Virus record (IMG/VR): IMGVR_UViG_3300031237_000003
Location: 1-64,000 of that record
DNA length: 64,000 nt
DNA from: a virus
Direction: 5' to 3' (one strand)
Of the stretch, positions 40,289 to 47,817 are shown in pieces (the stretch's first letter is position 1; the number at the start of each line of letters is the position of its first letter). The notes beneath the pieces are model-generated. The model made no database searches. It saw only the letters and a list, made by a program, of their open reading frames with translations, and was not told the origin of the DNA. The position numbers were made by a program, and so were the translations under genes.

Positions 40289-40726
40289 TTACTCCGAGGC
40301 TTTCGGCTTTGCTAAATTAATCAAATCCACCGCTGTAGAATACGTCCCGAAGCGCTGAATGTACTCCACGTCGAACGCTTGCAGATTCCCCGTACCCTTA
40401 TGCTTCGCAACAAGGTACACGCGGGCGTGGACGCCAACCGGACCGGCGAAATTCGCCTTTGTAACCGCAAACACGATTTCAAAGTCGGGAATCTTAACCT
40501 TGTCAACGTTAACGCCCCAGGTCTCGAACTTACCCAGCGCTTTGCCCAGTTCCGCAACAATCCCGGCATCCTGATCCGGCAGAACCTTAGCATTCTTAGT
40601 CAGCAAGTACTCTACGTCTTCCGGAGTAATCGGGCCGACCGCCGACAATGCGGGAAAGGCAAAAAGCGTCAATGCGATCACGGCGGACGCAAAGCCACAA
40701 AGCAGTTTGTTTTTCAAGTTATTCAC
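40289..40726 (-). CDS. exported protein, 145 aa
   Basis: A GTG (complement of 40724-40726) with GGGAGA upstream gives MNNLKNKLLCGFASAVIALT then LFAFPALSA, a signal peptide; an ORF start at 40756 is less well placed. The mature part has regular strands and a helix (AKVLPDQDAGIVAELGKALG) and no Cys. Likely periplasmic or virion-surface. Unknown family. Confidence 0.55.
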   Translation of the reverse strand: MNNLKNKLLCGFASAVIALTLFAFPALSAVGPITPEDVEYLLTKNAKVLPDQDAGIVAELGKALGKFETWGVNVDKVKIPDFEIVFAVTKANFAGPVGVHARVYLVAKHKGTGNLQAFDVEYIQRFGTYSTAVDLINLAKPKASE

Positions 40727-40787
40727 GTTTATCTCCCTACAAGTATTATCGCGCATCCGATGGGCCGGATGTCACGTGTGCAAAGCG

Positions 40788-40964
40788 TTACTTCTTTTTC
40801 CGGGGCCGCGCGAGTTCTTTGCTGCCCGCGTCTTCTTTTGCTGTTTGGTGAGTTTTGTTAGCGGTCGCGTAGAATACAGACTTACCTTTCTTTTCCCCGT
40901 ACTGCTTCTGCATCTGCGACATTACTTCGTCACCGTGTCCATGAAAATACTTATTAAGTGGCAC
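40788..40964 (-). CDS. small basic phage protein, 58 aa
   Basis: GTG start after AAGGAGAAG. The sequence (MPLNKYFHGHGDEVMSQMQK; SVFYATANKTHQ) matches a small protein type I recall beside portal and capsid genes in many phages, with the core G-x-G-x-x-V and YATANK. It is basic at the end (ARPRKKK). Role unproven, perhaps assembly. Confidence 0.6.
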   Translation of the reverse strand: MPLNKYFHGHGDEVMSQMQKQYGEKKGKSVFYATANKTHQTAKEDAGSKELARPRKKK

Positions 40965-40965
40965 G

Positions 40966-41046
40966 TTACTTCTCCTTCTTCACCGGGGTTTTCTTACCCT
41001 CGTTCAAACCTTCGCTATGCAGCGGAAGATCGTTTTTCTTCGGCAT
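40966..41046 (-). CDS. micro-protein, 26 aa
   Basis: ATG preceded by GGAG; one base from the next start. MPKKNDLPLHSEGLNEGKKT continues to PVKKEK, entirely polar and basic. Its position in a gapless series supports translation. Function unknown. Confidence 0.4.
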   Translation of the reverse strand: MPKKNDLPLHSEGLNEGKKTPVKKEK

Positions 41047-41103
41047 ATCAGGTCTCCGTTTATTCGGCGGTCGGAACGCTTTCAGCACACGCGCGGGCAC
41101 AGG

Positions 41104-41349
41104 TTAATACCGATGTCCTTTGCGCGGATTCTCGTTCTCGTATCCATCTTCCGGGTCGTCGCCGGGAAAAATCAGGTTCACAGTGTCGTAATAATACGAC
41201 TCGATTTCTTCGGCCCCCGCCCACAACCCGTGCTTCCGCTGTTTCGCCTCACACTCGGCTTGTTCTTCGCGGCATTCAGCATCCAGGTCAACGTATTTGC
41301 CGTCAAACGTTTCTACTAACCTCGGTCTCTCGTATACGCCATGCGGCAT
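41104..41349 (-). CDS. hypothetical acidic protein, 81 aa
   Basis: Glu-rich helix (DLDAECREEQAECEAKQRKH) followed by an acidic, aromatic C-terminus (IESYYYDTVNLIFPGDDPED). Two Cys in the helix. Possibly a small head or tail assembly protein. Nothing distinctive. Confidence 0.5.
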   Translation of the reverse strand: MPHGVYERPRLVETFDGKYVDLDAECREEQAECEAKQRKHGLWAGAEEIESYYYDTVNLIFPGDDPEDGYENENPRKGHRY

Positions 41350-41360
41350 GTATCACCTCG

Positions 41361-42113
41361 TTAATACCAATATACCCCGGTAGCTCCGGTGTACCCGCCT
41401 GCTCCTCGGACGCGCGGATACGCTTCACGCGGCGCGATAACCGGGTTACCCAGGTCTACCGCCTCGGTCTGCGCCATCTCTTCGATTCGTTCTTTCATAA
41501 TCCCATACTGCCCGGTGTACACGCGCTGCCCGTTCTGCCGGATTTGAAGGTCTCCGGCGCGCGGGTCCCCGCCGATCCGCATCGCCGCCCATTTGATGCT
41601 CTCCAGCATAACGGAAAGGAAAACGTCGTCAAATGGCAACGTAGTGTTCTGAATATTCGCGGCCGTAATCTTCGTCGGGCGTTTCTTGTAAATCCCGTCT
41701 ACCATATAGTTCGGAGCGGTGAACGAATCCGGGACGCGCGGGAATAAGCGAAACGCGTTTTTAGATGGCTCGTACGATATCGCGTGCGGGATCTGACGGC
41801 CGTGTATTAGCCGTAAGTCCTTAATCACTTCTAGCTCCTGCCGGTACGCGGGTTCCGAGTTTACGCAAACTAAAAACGCCTCACGTAACCCCATAAAATT
41901 CGCAGGGATAGTAACCGCCGGAGCCCCGTGATCCTGCTCGGATGGGATTAGATAAAACGGCGGCAGGTCTGCTAGCGACTCGCGCCAATCCCACGAGTTC
42001 CAAATTTCGTTAAGCGCGAGATTGCAAATAGCAGCAGAATGATCCGCTTCCGTTGACGACGTTACTTGTTTACGCGCCAGATTCCAAGCATCCAAAAAAG
42101 TATACGTCTTCAT
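41361..42113 (-). CDS. tail adaptor/connector-like protein, 250 aa
   Basis: Mostly helical N-terminal half (FLDAWNLARKQVTSSTEADH; ICNLALNEIWNSWDWRESL) and strand-rich middle, reminiscent of head-tail adaptor proteins of podoviruses (T7 gp11-like arrangement). It follows a second protein of similar build, so the pair may form the ring between portal and nozzle. Assignment is inferential. Confidence 0.5.
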   Translation of the reverse strand: MKTYTFLDAWNLARKQVTSSTEADHSAAICNLALNEIWNSWDWRESLADLPPFYLIPSEQDHGAPAVTIPANFMGLREAFLVCVNSEPAYRQELEVIKDLRLIHGRQIPHAISYEPSKNAFRLFPRVPDSFTAPNYMVDGIYKKRPTKITAANIQNTTLPFDDVFLSVMLESIKWAAMRIGGDPRAGDLQIRQNGQRVYTGQYGIMKERIEEMAQTEAVDLGNPVIAPREAYPRVRGAGGYTGATGVYWY

Positions 42114-42115
42114 CG

Positions 42116-42820
42116 TTACTTATCCGCCGTCTGCGTCGCCGGGAATATGCTGACATCCGGCATCTTTTCGCGCTGCTTCATAACGGCCAAATTCGCTTCA
42201 AATACCCCGCGCTGCCCGGAGAACTGCCACTGACCAGTAGACGTCATCGTCGCTGCGCCCGCCCGCTGATCGTCTGCATACGCATATGCCAGCCACAACA
42301 CGCCGCTTTCGTACACCCAGAACCACTCGTCGTCCATTACCAGAACCCCGGCAGTCGCTTGATTCCGGTTCGTAATCGTAGGCGCGACTTTTTTATACAA
42401 CGAATAGATCTTTAGCGTCGCGCCCGAAATCGTTCCGGGCTTCGGCCGGACCCGCGCCGTACCGCTTCCACCGGCTGTTCCAGTCACCGCTATTTCGTTG
42501 GGGAACCCAATGGCTCCGACGTTCGTCGGAAGCACTGGCGACACGCTGATCGGACGCCCGGATTCGCCGGTAGTCGAGTCCGTTATCGACGCGGTGACGA
42601 CGTATAGAAAGTCGTTTGGCAACGCCACCGTATAATCCTGCGTGTTCGACGCCAACGTGATTTCAGGAAACGACGCTAACGTCCAACGCCACGGAGCCGC
42701 CATCCAGATTATTTTGCTGACCCGATCGAGAATCGCCGGTCCGACGTCTTCAATCGGCAGATTCTTGACCATTGTCTTGACAAAATCAGATGCAGCGATC
42801 GGTCTGTAGTTTGAGGCCAT
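42116..42820 (-). CDS. tail adaptor-like protein, 234 aa
   Basis: An N-terminal helix pair (ASDFVKTMVKNLPIEDVGPA then ILDRVSKIIWMAAPWRWTLA) followed by strands (EITLASNTQDYTVALPNDFL; RVRPKPGTISGATLKIYSLY), a layout shared with the 41361 product. No catalytic motif. Placed between the capsid genes and the tail nozzle gene, where connectors usually lie. Confidence 0.5.
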   Translation of the reverse strand: MASNYRPIAASDFVKTMVKNLPIEDVGPAILDRVSKIIWMAAPWRWTLASFPEITLASNTQDYTVALPNDFLYVVTASITDSTTGESGRPISVSPVLPTNVGAIGFPNEIAVTGTAGGSGTARVRPKPGTISGATLKIYSLYKKVAPTITNRNQATAGVLVMDDEWFWVYESGVLWLAYAYADDQRAGAATMTSTGQWQFSGQRGVFEANLAVMKQREKMPDVSIFPATQTADK

Positions 42821-42823
42821 TGG

Positions 42824-43237
42824 TTACTCGCTAGACTTACTCCACGAGATGTTGTCAGACGTCTGCATTAAACCGCTGGTTCCGCCTAAATAGGGTTGTC
42901 CCCAATACGGCGTTGTGTACGGTGGATAAAACGGATGCGTCTGATACCCGCCGCGTCCACAATGCGGACAATGTCCACACGTTGGACAAACGTCGCCGTG
43001 AGGACGTGTGTACACGCCGAGTTGATTGGATGACGCGGTGTTATTTTTGTTCCGGTCGGAACAATCTGCGAACGCCTTTAGCTTCTTTACCGCCTCTGCG
43101 TTCTCTTTGGACTCGGGGGATACTTGCATGTATCCTGTCGTGTGTATCATAATCTCTCCTTTGCTCCTAGCTGCAATTCTATCGTTAAGGGCTTTTAAGC
43201 CGGGGCTTGTCGAGTCCTCAGTAAGTTGGTAAGACAT
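42824..43237 (-). CDS. hypothetical protein with a double CxxC motif, 137 aa
   Basis: Two starts are credible. TAATG overlap at 43235-43239 gives 137 aa; a strong AAAGGAG before the ATG at 43150 would give 108 aa. The core has CPTCGHCPHCGRGG, a compact zinc-type cluster, followed by a Tyr/Pro-rich tail (HPFYPPYTTPYWGQPYLGG). Virion role possible. Confidence 0.55.
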   Translation of the reverse strand: MSYQLTEDSTSPGLKALNDRIAARSKGEIMIHTTGYMQVSPESKENAEAVKKLKAFADCSDRNKNNTASSNQLGVYTRPHGDVCPTCGHCPHCGRGGYQTHPFYPPYTTPYWGQPYLGGTSGLMQTSDNISWSKSSE

Positions 43238-43599
43238 TACAGCGGCCCGCCAACCTGATCCCGGCTCGGCCGTAGACCGTTCGGTACGTCTGCCCCGAAC
43301 CATTCCTTGAAACAGTTTTGACAAATAAACTGCTCAACGTGCTGGTGCGACCGATACCCGACGACAGCGGACGCATTGTTCGGTTTCCGATGATTACAGA
43401 TCGCCTGGGTCATAGCGAGTTCTTCCGTCTTACGCTTAGCTTCCAGCGCATTCATCATGCGGAACTTCTTCATCTGTTCCTGCGTAGCTGTTTCGTCGGA
43501 AAGCTCTTTCTCCAGCTTCCGCAGTTGCAACTCGGCTAACCGGCGCGCGACCGAATCGCTCGGTTCGTCCGGTGTCAATCCTTCCATACCTTTAGGCAT
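43237..43599 (-). CDS. hypothetical protein with Cys/His motif, 120 aa
   Basis: Long N-terminal helix (DSVARRLAELQLRKLEKELS) that may form a coiled coil, then ICNHRKPNN and FICQNCFKEWFG, spaced like a zinc-binding C-x-H...C-x2-C site. It overlaps the next gene at its stop. Perhaps an assembly protein. Confidence 0.55.
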   Translation of the reverse strand: MPKGMEGLTPDEPSDSVARRLAELQLRKLEKELSDETATQEQMKKFRMMNALEAKRKTEELAMTQAICNHRKPNNASAVVGYRSHQHVEQFICQNCFKEWFGADVPNGLRPSRDQVGGPL

Positions 43600-43627
43600 C
43601 TTATCTCCTCAATTAAATTCTACCGCG

Positions 43628-44275
43628 TTACCACGGTATCCCGTGGTTCTTCTTTCCCGTATGCTGCTGCCAACTTGGGGTGTCGTCGGAATAAAACTCC
43701 CGCTCCACCGCGTCCACAGATGCGACACCTCCGACAATCATCATCAGCAGCACAGTACGCCAACCTCGGCGGATCTCATGGGACGGCAACTCCACGCGCT
43801 TGAAACCGGGCGCAGGCTGCGTCTCGTCCCAGCGATACCCTTCGCCCGGTATAAACTCGTACTTCGGCAGATCCGCGCGCCGAACAGACTTCGCGTCCGG
43901 ATCGATTACGTCTTTCGTCACGCGCGCGCGAATCGACCGCTCAGGCAGTAACCCGGTGTTGTATACACACGACCAGATTTCAACTCCGTTCGCATCCGGC
44001 AACACCATTTTCTTAGTCCCTTTGATATCGGACAGCGGTCCGGAGAGAAACTGCATTCGGGGAACGAGTTTCTTGATCCGGCGTTCCAAGGTCTCAGATG
44101 TCATCGGCGAACCTAACCGGGACGGGATATTGGTACAATCCGTCTTCGGGTCCAGCATGAACTGGCAATTAGCGGATTCCAGTTTAGCCCAGTTAGCGAC
44201 TGTTTCACGGTACGCGTCTAGCGCCGCGCGTTTCCGCGCAGCTTCGACCGCCGCAGAATCTTTAACGAGGAGCAT
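43628..44275 (-). CDS. hypothetical protein, 215 aa
   Basis: Helical start (AAVEAARKRAALDAYRETVA), then strands, then a hydrophobic patch near the end (WRTVLLMMIVGGVASV) that may be a membrane segment, followed by a polar tail. Overlaps the 44262 gene by 14 bases. Possibly a membrane-bound virion or lysis protein; no motif decides. Confidence 0.5.
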   Translation of the reverse strand: MLLVKDSAAVEAARKRAALDAYRETVANWAKLESANCQFMLDPKTDCTNIPSRLGSPMTSETLERRIKKLVPRMQFLSGPLSDIKGTKKMVLPDANGVEIWSCVYNTGLLPERSIRARVTKDVIDPDAKSVRRADLPKYEFIPGEGYRWDETQPAPGFKRVELPSHEIRRGWRTVLLMMIVGGVASVDAVEREFYSDDTPSWQQHTGKKNHGIPW

Positions 44276-44483
44276 TTCGTACCAACGTGACCAATTCGGT
44301 CATCGCCTCCGTGTTGTTGATAATTATAGATTTGAAATCATTCGCTATATTCTGCCACCTAACCGCGTCCGCTTTTCTATCTTCGCGATAGAACAGAAAC
44401 GTAATAAGCGCAAGAACACCGCCAACGCCTAGCGCCGCCCAACTGTTCGGTGTGATCGGGTCTTGTAATAGAATCGCCAGCAT
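44262..44483 (-). CDS. holin/spanin-like small membrane protein, 73 aa
   Basis: Short start, one membrane helix (WAALGVGGVLALITFLFY), then a charged, helical C-terminal half (REDRKADAVRWQNIANDF) that could coil. This build fits type III holins, spanin subunits or XhlA-like proteins. No endolysin gene is seen nearby, so a lysis role is only suggested. Confidence 0.45.
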   Translation of the reverse strand: MLAILLQDPITPNSWAALGVGGVLALITFLFYREDRKADAVRWQNIANDFKSIIINNTEAMTELVTLVRNAPR

Positions 44484-44485
44484 GA

Positions 44486-44887
44486 TTATGTGTCCGGAGT
44501 TGGGTTAGTGGAACCGACTGACGGCGCGGTTAACGTCGGAGTCGGCGGGGTGAACGGGTCTGAGGTTACCTGGAACTGCGCGGACGGGCCGGTAATTTGT
44601 CGGCCGGTCGCGTCGTACCACCAAGCGATGTACCGAGTTGACGGCGGTTCCAGGTCGGCGGTAAAAAACAACCCCGCGACCGAGTTATACTTACCGGCTT
44701 TAATCGGCACCCGAGCAAACACCGGAACCCGTTGGGTCGGGTAGTATCCGGACAAAGCGATCGACGACCAGTCTGTGCCCGAAGTAGGAGGAACAAGTCC
44801 GACTAGAATAAATCCGTCAAATAAACTAGCGTCGGACCAAGTGAGGGTCACGTCCTGCGAGAATTTCCCGACCCTCGGTAAACTCAT
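44486..44887 (-). CDS. beta-rich structural protein, 133 aa
   Basis: FN3-like pattern (VTLTWSDASLFDGFILVGLV; PPSTRYIAWWYDATGRQITG) followed by a Pro/Thr-rich tail (FTPPTPTLTAPSVGST). Possibly a capsid decoration or head fibre protein, since it lies one tRNA away from the major capsid gene. Confidence 0.55.
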   Translation of the reverse strand: MSLPRVGKFSQDVTLTWSDASLFDGFILVGLVPPTSGTDWSSIALSGYYPTQRVPVFARVPIKAGKYNSVAGLFFTADLEPPSTRYIAWWYDATGRQITGPSAQFQVTSDPFTPPTPTLTAPSVGSTNPTPDT

Positions 44888-44900
44888 AGGTCACCTTTAT

Positions 44901-44977
44901 TGGTAGCGGGGGTTGGATTTGAACCAACGTCCTCAAGGTCATGAACCTTGCAATCTGCCGGGCTGATATACCCCGCA
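44901..44977 (-). tRNA. tRNA-Met (anticodon CAU), initiator-like
   Basis: On the minus strand the 5' end is TGCGGGG (complement of 44971-44977) and the 3' end CCCCGCT-A-CCA. Anticodon stem CAAGG/CCTTG has loop TTCATGA; T stem GTTGG/CCAAC has loop TTCAAAT. Bases 1 and 72 (T and T) do not pair and 11-24 is A-T, both typical of bacterial initiator tRNAs, while only two of the three G-C pairs expected at the base of the anticodon stem are present. CCA is encoded. It follows the capsid gene in the late transcript. Confidence 0.85.
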
Positions 44978-44983
44978 ATAATC

Positions 44984-45985
44984 TTACCCAAGCGTGCTCT
45001 GAGGTAAAAGAATTCTGAAGCGATACGACCCGCCGATACCCGCCGGGCCTTCCAGAATCACCACGGCGAACTTAACGTTGTAGCTAACCGCCCCACCGAT
45101 CACGCCTTCCGGATCTGCGATAGTCAACGCGTCCTGTCCGCCCGGAACCACGCGGATGTTAAACCGCTGCTTCGTTGGGTCCTTAACGCGAGTCGGGCCG
45201 CGTCCTTCCAGATCCACGCTGCCGATACCGTTCTTTCCAGCGACGTACGTGTAGTACACGTTCGGACCAGAAGTAGTTTTGACGTTAGTGCTCTCAAAGA
45301 TCTTGACGCCGCCGTAATTGATAACCTCGCCGCGATCTTCCAACTTCACGAACGGCGAGTTCAAAACGTTTGTGTTGTATTTGTAAACATCGGCAACACC
45401 GACTGCCGTCGGGTCGTTCAGGAAGTCGAAGGACACAAACGGGTGCATAACCATCCAGAAATACCCGTCGTCCATAGGCTTCACGTCGTTAGACTGAAGA
45501 ACGTGACGCGACGCTTTAACGTCCGCGCCTTTGATCGTGGTACCGGACAGCAACGCCTGCGTTACCGAAGCGACCTCGGCGTCCAGCACGTTCCGCGTCA
45601 CCGTGTCCACCAGCAACCCGCCTTGGTATCCAAGCAACTCCGAGTACGATTGCGCGACCGGGTCGATACCGGTATCAGAAAGCAAATCGGAGAAGTTGAT
45701 ATAGTTAGAAAACTGCGACATTGTCGCCTGCACGATACGCGAAGACGGCGAGAGAGAAGTCCCAACGGTCCCTTCCGTAGTCGGCGATTGAATAGTCGTC
45801 AGGTTCGAGTACCGGAACCACTGAACAGTGAGTCCACTCTGCCGCTCCAGAATATCCTTCATGCAGAACATGTCGAACAGAAACTTTTTCTGAAGGCGGT
45901 CAAGACCTTTCTTGCGATACACAATCGCCTGAAGATGCGGAAGTGTCGCCGAAGTGGTCAAATTTGCTGCGGGGGAATAACTCAT
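44984..45985 (-). CDS. major capsid protein, N4-gp56-type HK97 fold, 333 aa
   Basis: Helical N-arm, then LTVQWFRYSNLTTIQSPTTE and GTVGTSLSPSSRIVQATMSQ, then FSNYINFSDLLSDTGIDPVA, the pattern of the N4-gp56 capsid family. Scaffold and portal genes lie upstream in the same operon. AAGGAG precedes the ATG. Length and order are as expected for a T=7 podovirus head. No cleavage motif noticed. Confidence 0.85.
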   Translation of the reverse strand: MSYSPAANLTTSATLPHLQAIVYRKKGLDRLQKKFLFDMFCMKDILERQSGLTVQWFRYSNLTTIQSPTTEGTVGTSLSPSSRIVQATMSQFSNYINFSDLLSDTGIDPVAQSYSELLGYQGGLLVDTVTRNVLDAEVASVTQALLSGTTIKGADVKASRHVLQSNDVKPMDDGYFWMVMHPFVSFDFLNDPTAVGVADVYKYNTNVLNSPFVKLEDRGEVINYGGVKIFESTNVKTTSGPNVYYTYVAGKNGIGSVDLEGRGPTRVKDPTKQRFNIRVVPGGQDALTIADPEGVIGGAVSYNVKFAVVILEGPAGIGGSYRFRILLPQSTLG

Positions 45986-45996
45986 TGTAAGTCTCC

Positions 45997-46476
45997 TTAG
46001 TTAACTGCGGTCGCCACAACAGCTTTAGGTCTAAAGTTCTGTCCGGCATACAATGCAGCTTCTACATCCAAAAATTCTTTGGGCGTCTTGTGACCTCGCC
46101 CTTTTCTACGCGTTCGATTATCCAAAGCAAAGAACGACAAAATTAGGTCCGCCTGTTGCTTCTTGAATCCACCCAGCATGGGCAGCAAAACTTCCAAGAA
46201 TTTCCGGCAGTCCTCAACACGAAGAATCCGAATATCAGCGCAAGGTGCCCAATGAGTCTTACGCTTAGAGTTTCCGTTGCTCTTTCGTAGGGAAAAGGTA
46301 ATTCCAAGTCTAGTGAGTATGCTACATGCACGCTCTATAATTGTGAAATCCGTACTGGTGGCTGCCTGTATCTGGACCCAATAACCAACACTACGAGTGT
46401 TTCGTTTATAGATTCGCGCCGAACCTTCGCCCTCGAAGATCCCCGCTAGCCAGCCGAGTTCAAAGTCCGTTACCAT
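45997..46476 (-). CDS. free-standing LAGLIDADG homing endonuclease, 159 aa
   Basis: GWLAGIFEGEGSARIYKR holds the single LAGLIDADG helix with its catalytic acid. The following residues (YWVQIQAATSTDFTIIERAC then SILTRLGITFSLRKS) match the fold. Monomers with one motif act as homodimers. It is inserted between scaffold and capsid genes, with no splicing blocks, so it is not an intein. A gene-free 163-base structured stretch precedes it. Confidence 0.85.
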   Translation of the reverse strand: MVTDFELGWLAGIFEGEGSARIYKRNTRSVGYWVQIQAATSTDFTIIERACSILTRLGITFSLRKSNGNSKRKTHWAPCADIRILRVEDCRKFLEVLLPMLGGFKKQQADLILSFFALDNRTRRKGRGHKTPKEFLDVEAALYAGQNFRPKAVVATAVN

Positions 46477-46515
46477 ACTTATTTCCCTACCTGAATATTA
46501 ACATACGACGACGCC

Positions 46516-46558
46516 AAGGCGTTAAGTCTGGGGCTCATAAGTCAGAGATTAACGCCTT
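46516..46558 (-). other. long inverted repeat upstream of the LAGLIDADG gene
   Basis: AAGGCGTTAA (46516-46525) and TTAACGCCTT (46549-46558) pair perfectly across a 23-base loop. Nearby, GTAAC/GTTAC and CCGAG/CTCGG can also pair within the 163-base gap 46477-46639. No T-run, so not a classic terminator. It may be a remnant of an intron or the recognition region of the nuclease. Confidence 0.4.
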
Positions 46559-46639
46559 TCCCGAGGAGGGGTAGTACTCGGTGAACCACAGGCTCGTTAG
46601 CTGCGGCGGGTCGTAACTGGAGGTTACTGTGCAAAGTGC

Positions 46640-47452
46640 TTACCTTCCGGACATTCGCTGGACGAACTCGGCGGCTTTGTCAGGTGACATCCGTTCTACC
46701 ATCTCGATTAGGTCTTCAGACTGAGACGGAATCGACGCGTTGCGCATGTTGATACTTGGCGGCGGCGTCACCCGGTTGTCAACGGATTGCTGTTGCGGCT
46801 GTGCGGCGGCAGTATTAGCAAACACCCCGTACTGCTTACCTACCGCGTACGCCGCGTTCAGCCCTTGTACGTTAAACGGCAAACCAAGGTTAGCGCGAAT
46901 ACCGTTCAGCATATTCGTGTTGTTCTGATTCGGCACGAAGTCTTCGTTCATTTCCTTGAATTGAATCGCGACCAACGCGCCTTCGATTTCTTCGGTCCGG
47001 CGCGCTTGGTTCAATAAGTAATCCATACCGACACCGTACTTTTGCTTGAACGCGTAATCAATAGCGTCCGTCGGATCTTTTTGAATACGGTTGACGAATT
47101 CGTCCAGATCTACTTTCGGTTCTTCGACAACCGTTTTTTCGGTACCTTGCTTCGCTGCAAGCGCTTGCTGCGCAGCGGCAAGATTCGTCTGGTACTCGTT
47201 GACTAAACGTTCTACCGCTGAAGAAATTTCATTCGCGTCTTTGAACTCGCGTTCCTGCCCGAAAATCTTTAGCTTCAGCGGTTCGGCGGGTTCATCGATT
47301 ATTGGAGGCGCTCCGGTCCGCGCGGCGTCCGCCGCAGCCTTAACGCGCGCTTCCTCGGCCAGAGCTTTAGCGGCTTGCTCTCGCAGATACGTGTAAAACT
47401 CGTCTTCTGTTACCCCTCCATTACCGTTCAATGGATTCGGCGTTGTGCTCAT
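46640..47452 (-). CDS. scaffold protein, 270 aa
   Basis: Acidic, Ala/Glu/Gln-rich and mostly helical with heptads (LREQAAKALAEEARVKAAAD; LAAAQQALAAKQGTEK), ending in a charged helix (LIEMVERMSPDKAAEFVQRM). Position directly upstream of the capsid gene is the usual place for the scaffold that guides procapsid assembly. No protease motif. Confidence 0.75.
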   Translation of the reverse strand: MSTTPNPLNGNGGVTEDEFYTYLREQAAKALAEEARVKAAADAARTGAPPIIDEPAEPLKLKIFGQEREFKDANEISSAVERLVNEYQTNLAAAQQALAAKQGTEKTVVEEPKVDLDEFVNRIQKDPTDAIDYAFKQKYGVGMDYLLNQARRTEEIEGALVAIQFKEMNEDFVPNQNNTNMLNGIRANLGLPFNVQGLNAAYAVGKQYGVFANTAAAQPQQQSVDNRVTPPPSINMRNASIPSQSEDLIEMVERMSPDKAAEFVQRMSGR

Positions 47453-47478
47453 ATAATCTCCTAATTACAGTATACATG

Positions 47479-47808
47479 TTACCAGCGGACTTTGTACTCC
47501 GGGCCAGTACCGTCAAAATGCTTAGGGAACGTTGGAGGCACAGCGGTTTCGTCTGGCGAGTCTGGGGTCACCGACGCTTGCTGCGCATAAAACTGTGGCG
47601 TAGTCATCAAAACCGCGTGTATCTCGCGTAACCCGCGCCAGTGTTGCAGAAGTTTTAGAGATTCCGCATCTGGCAGCGTCGGTTCCGACAACCGGGTTAA
47701 ATACCCGTCCAAAACCGCTTGGATATAATCCATTAGTAACGTGTATCCGCGATCTCCAGTTAAACCGCCAATCCGTTGCAGATCTTCTTTCGATACGTCC
47801 GGTAACAT
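47479..47808 (-). CDS. hypothetical protein between portal and scaffold, 109 aa
   Basis: Helical (YTLLMDYIQAVLDGYLTRLS; ESLKLLQHWRGLREIHAVLM) with a disordered acidic tail (PDSPDETAVPPTFPKHFDG). Small helical proteins at this position often help portal or scaffold assembly. No specific family recognised. Confidence 0.5.
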   Translation of the reverse strand: MLPDVSKEDLQRIGGLTGDRGYTLLMDYIQAVLDGYLTRLSEPTLPDAESLKLLQHWRGLREIHAVLMTTPQFYAQQASVTPDSPDETAVPPTFPKHFDGTGPEYKVRW

Positions 47809-47817
47809 AACCCCTCG

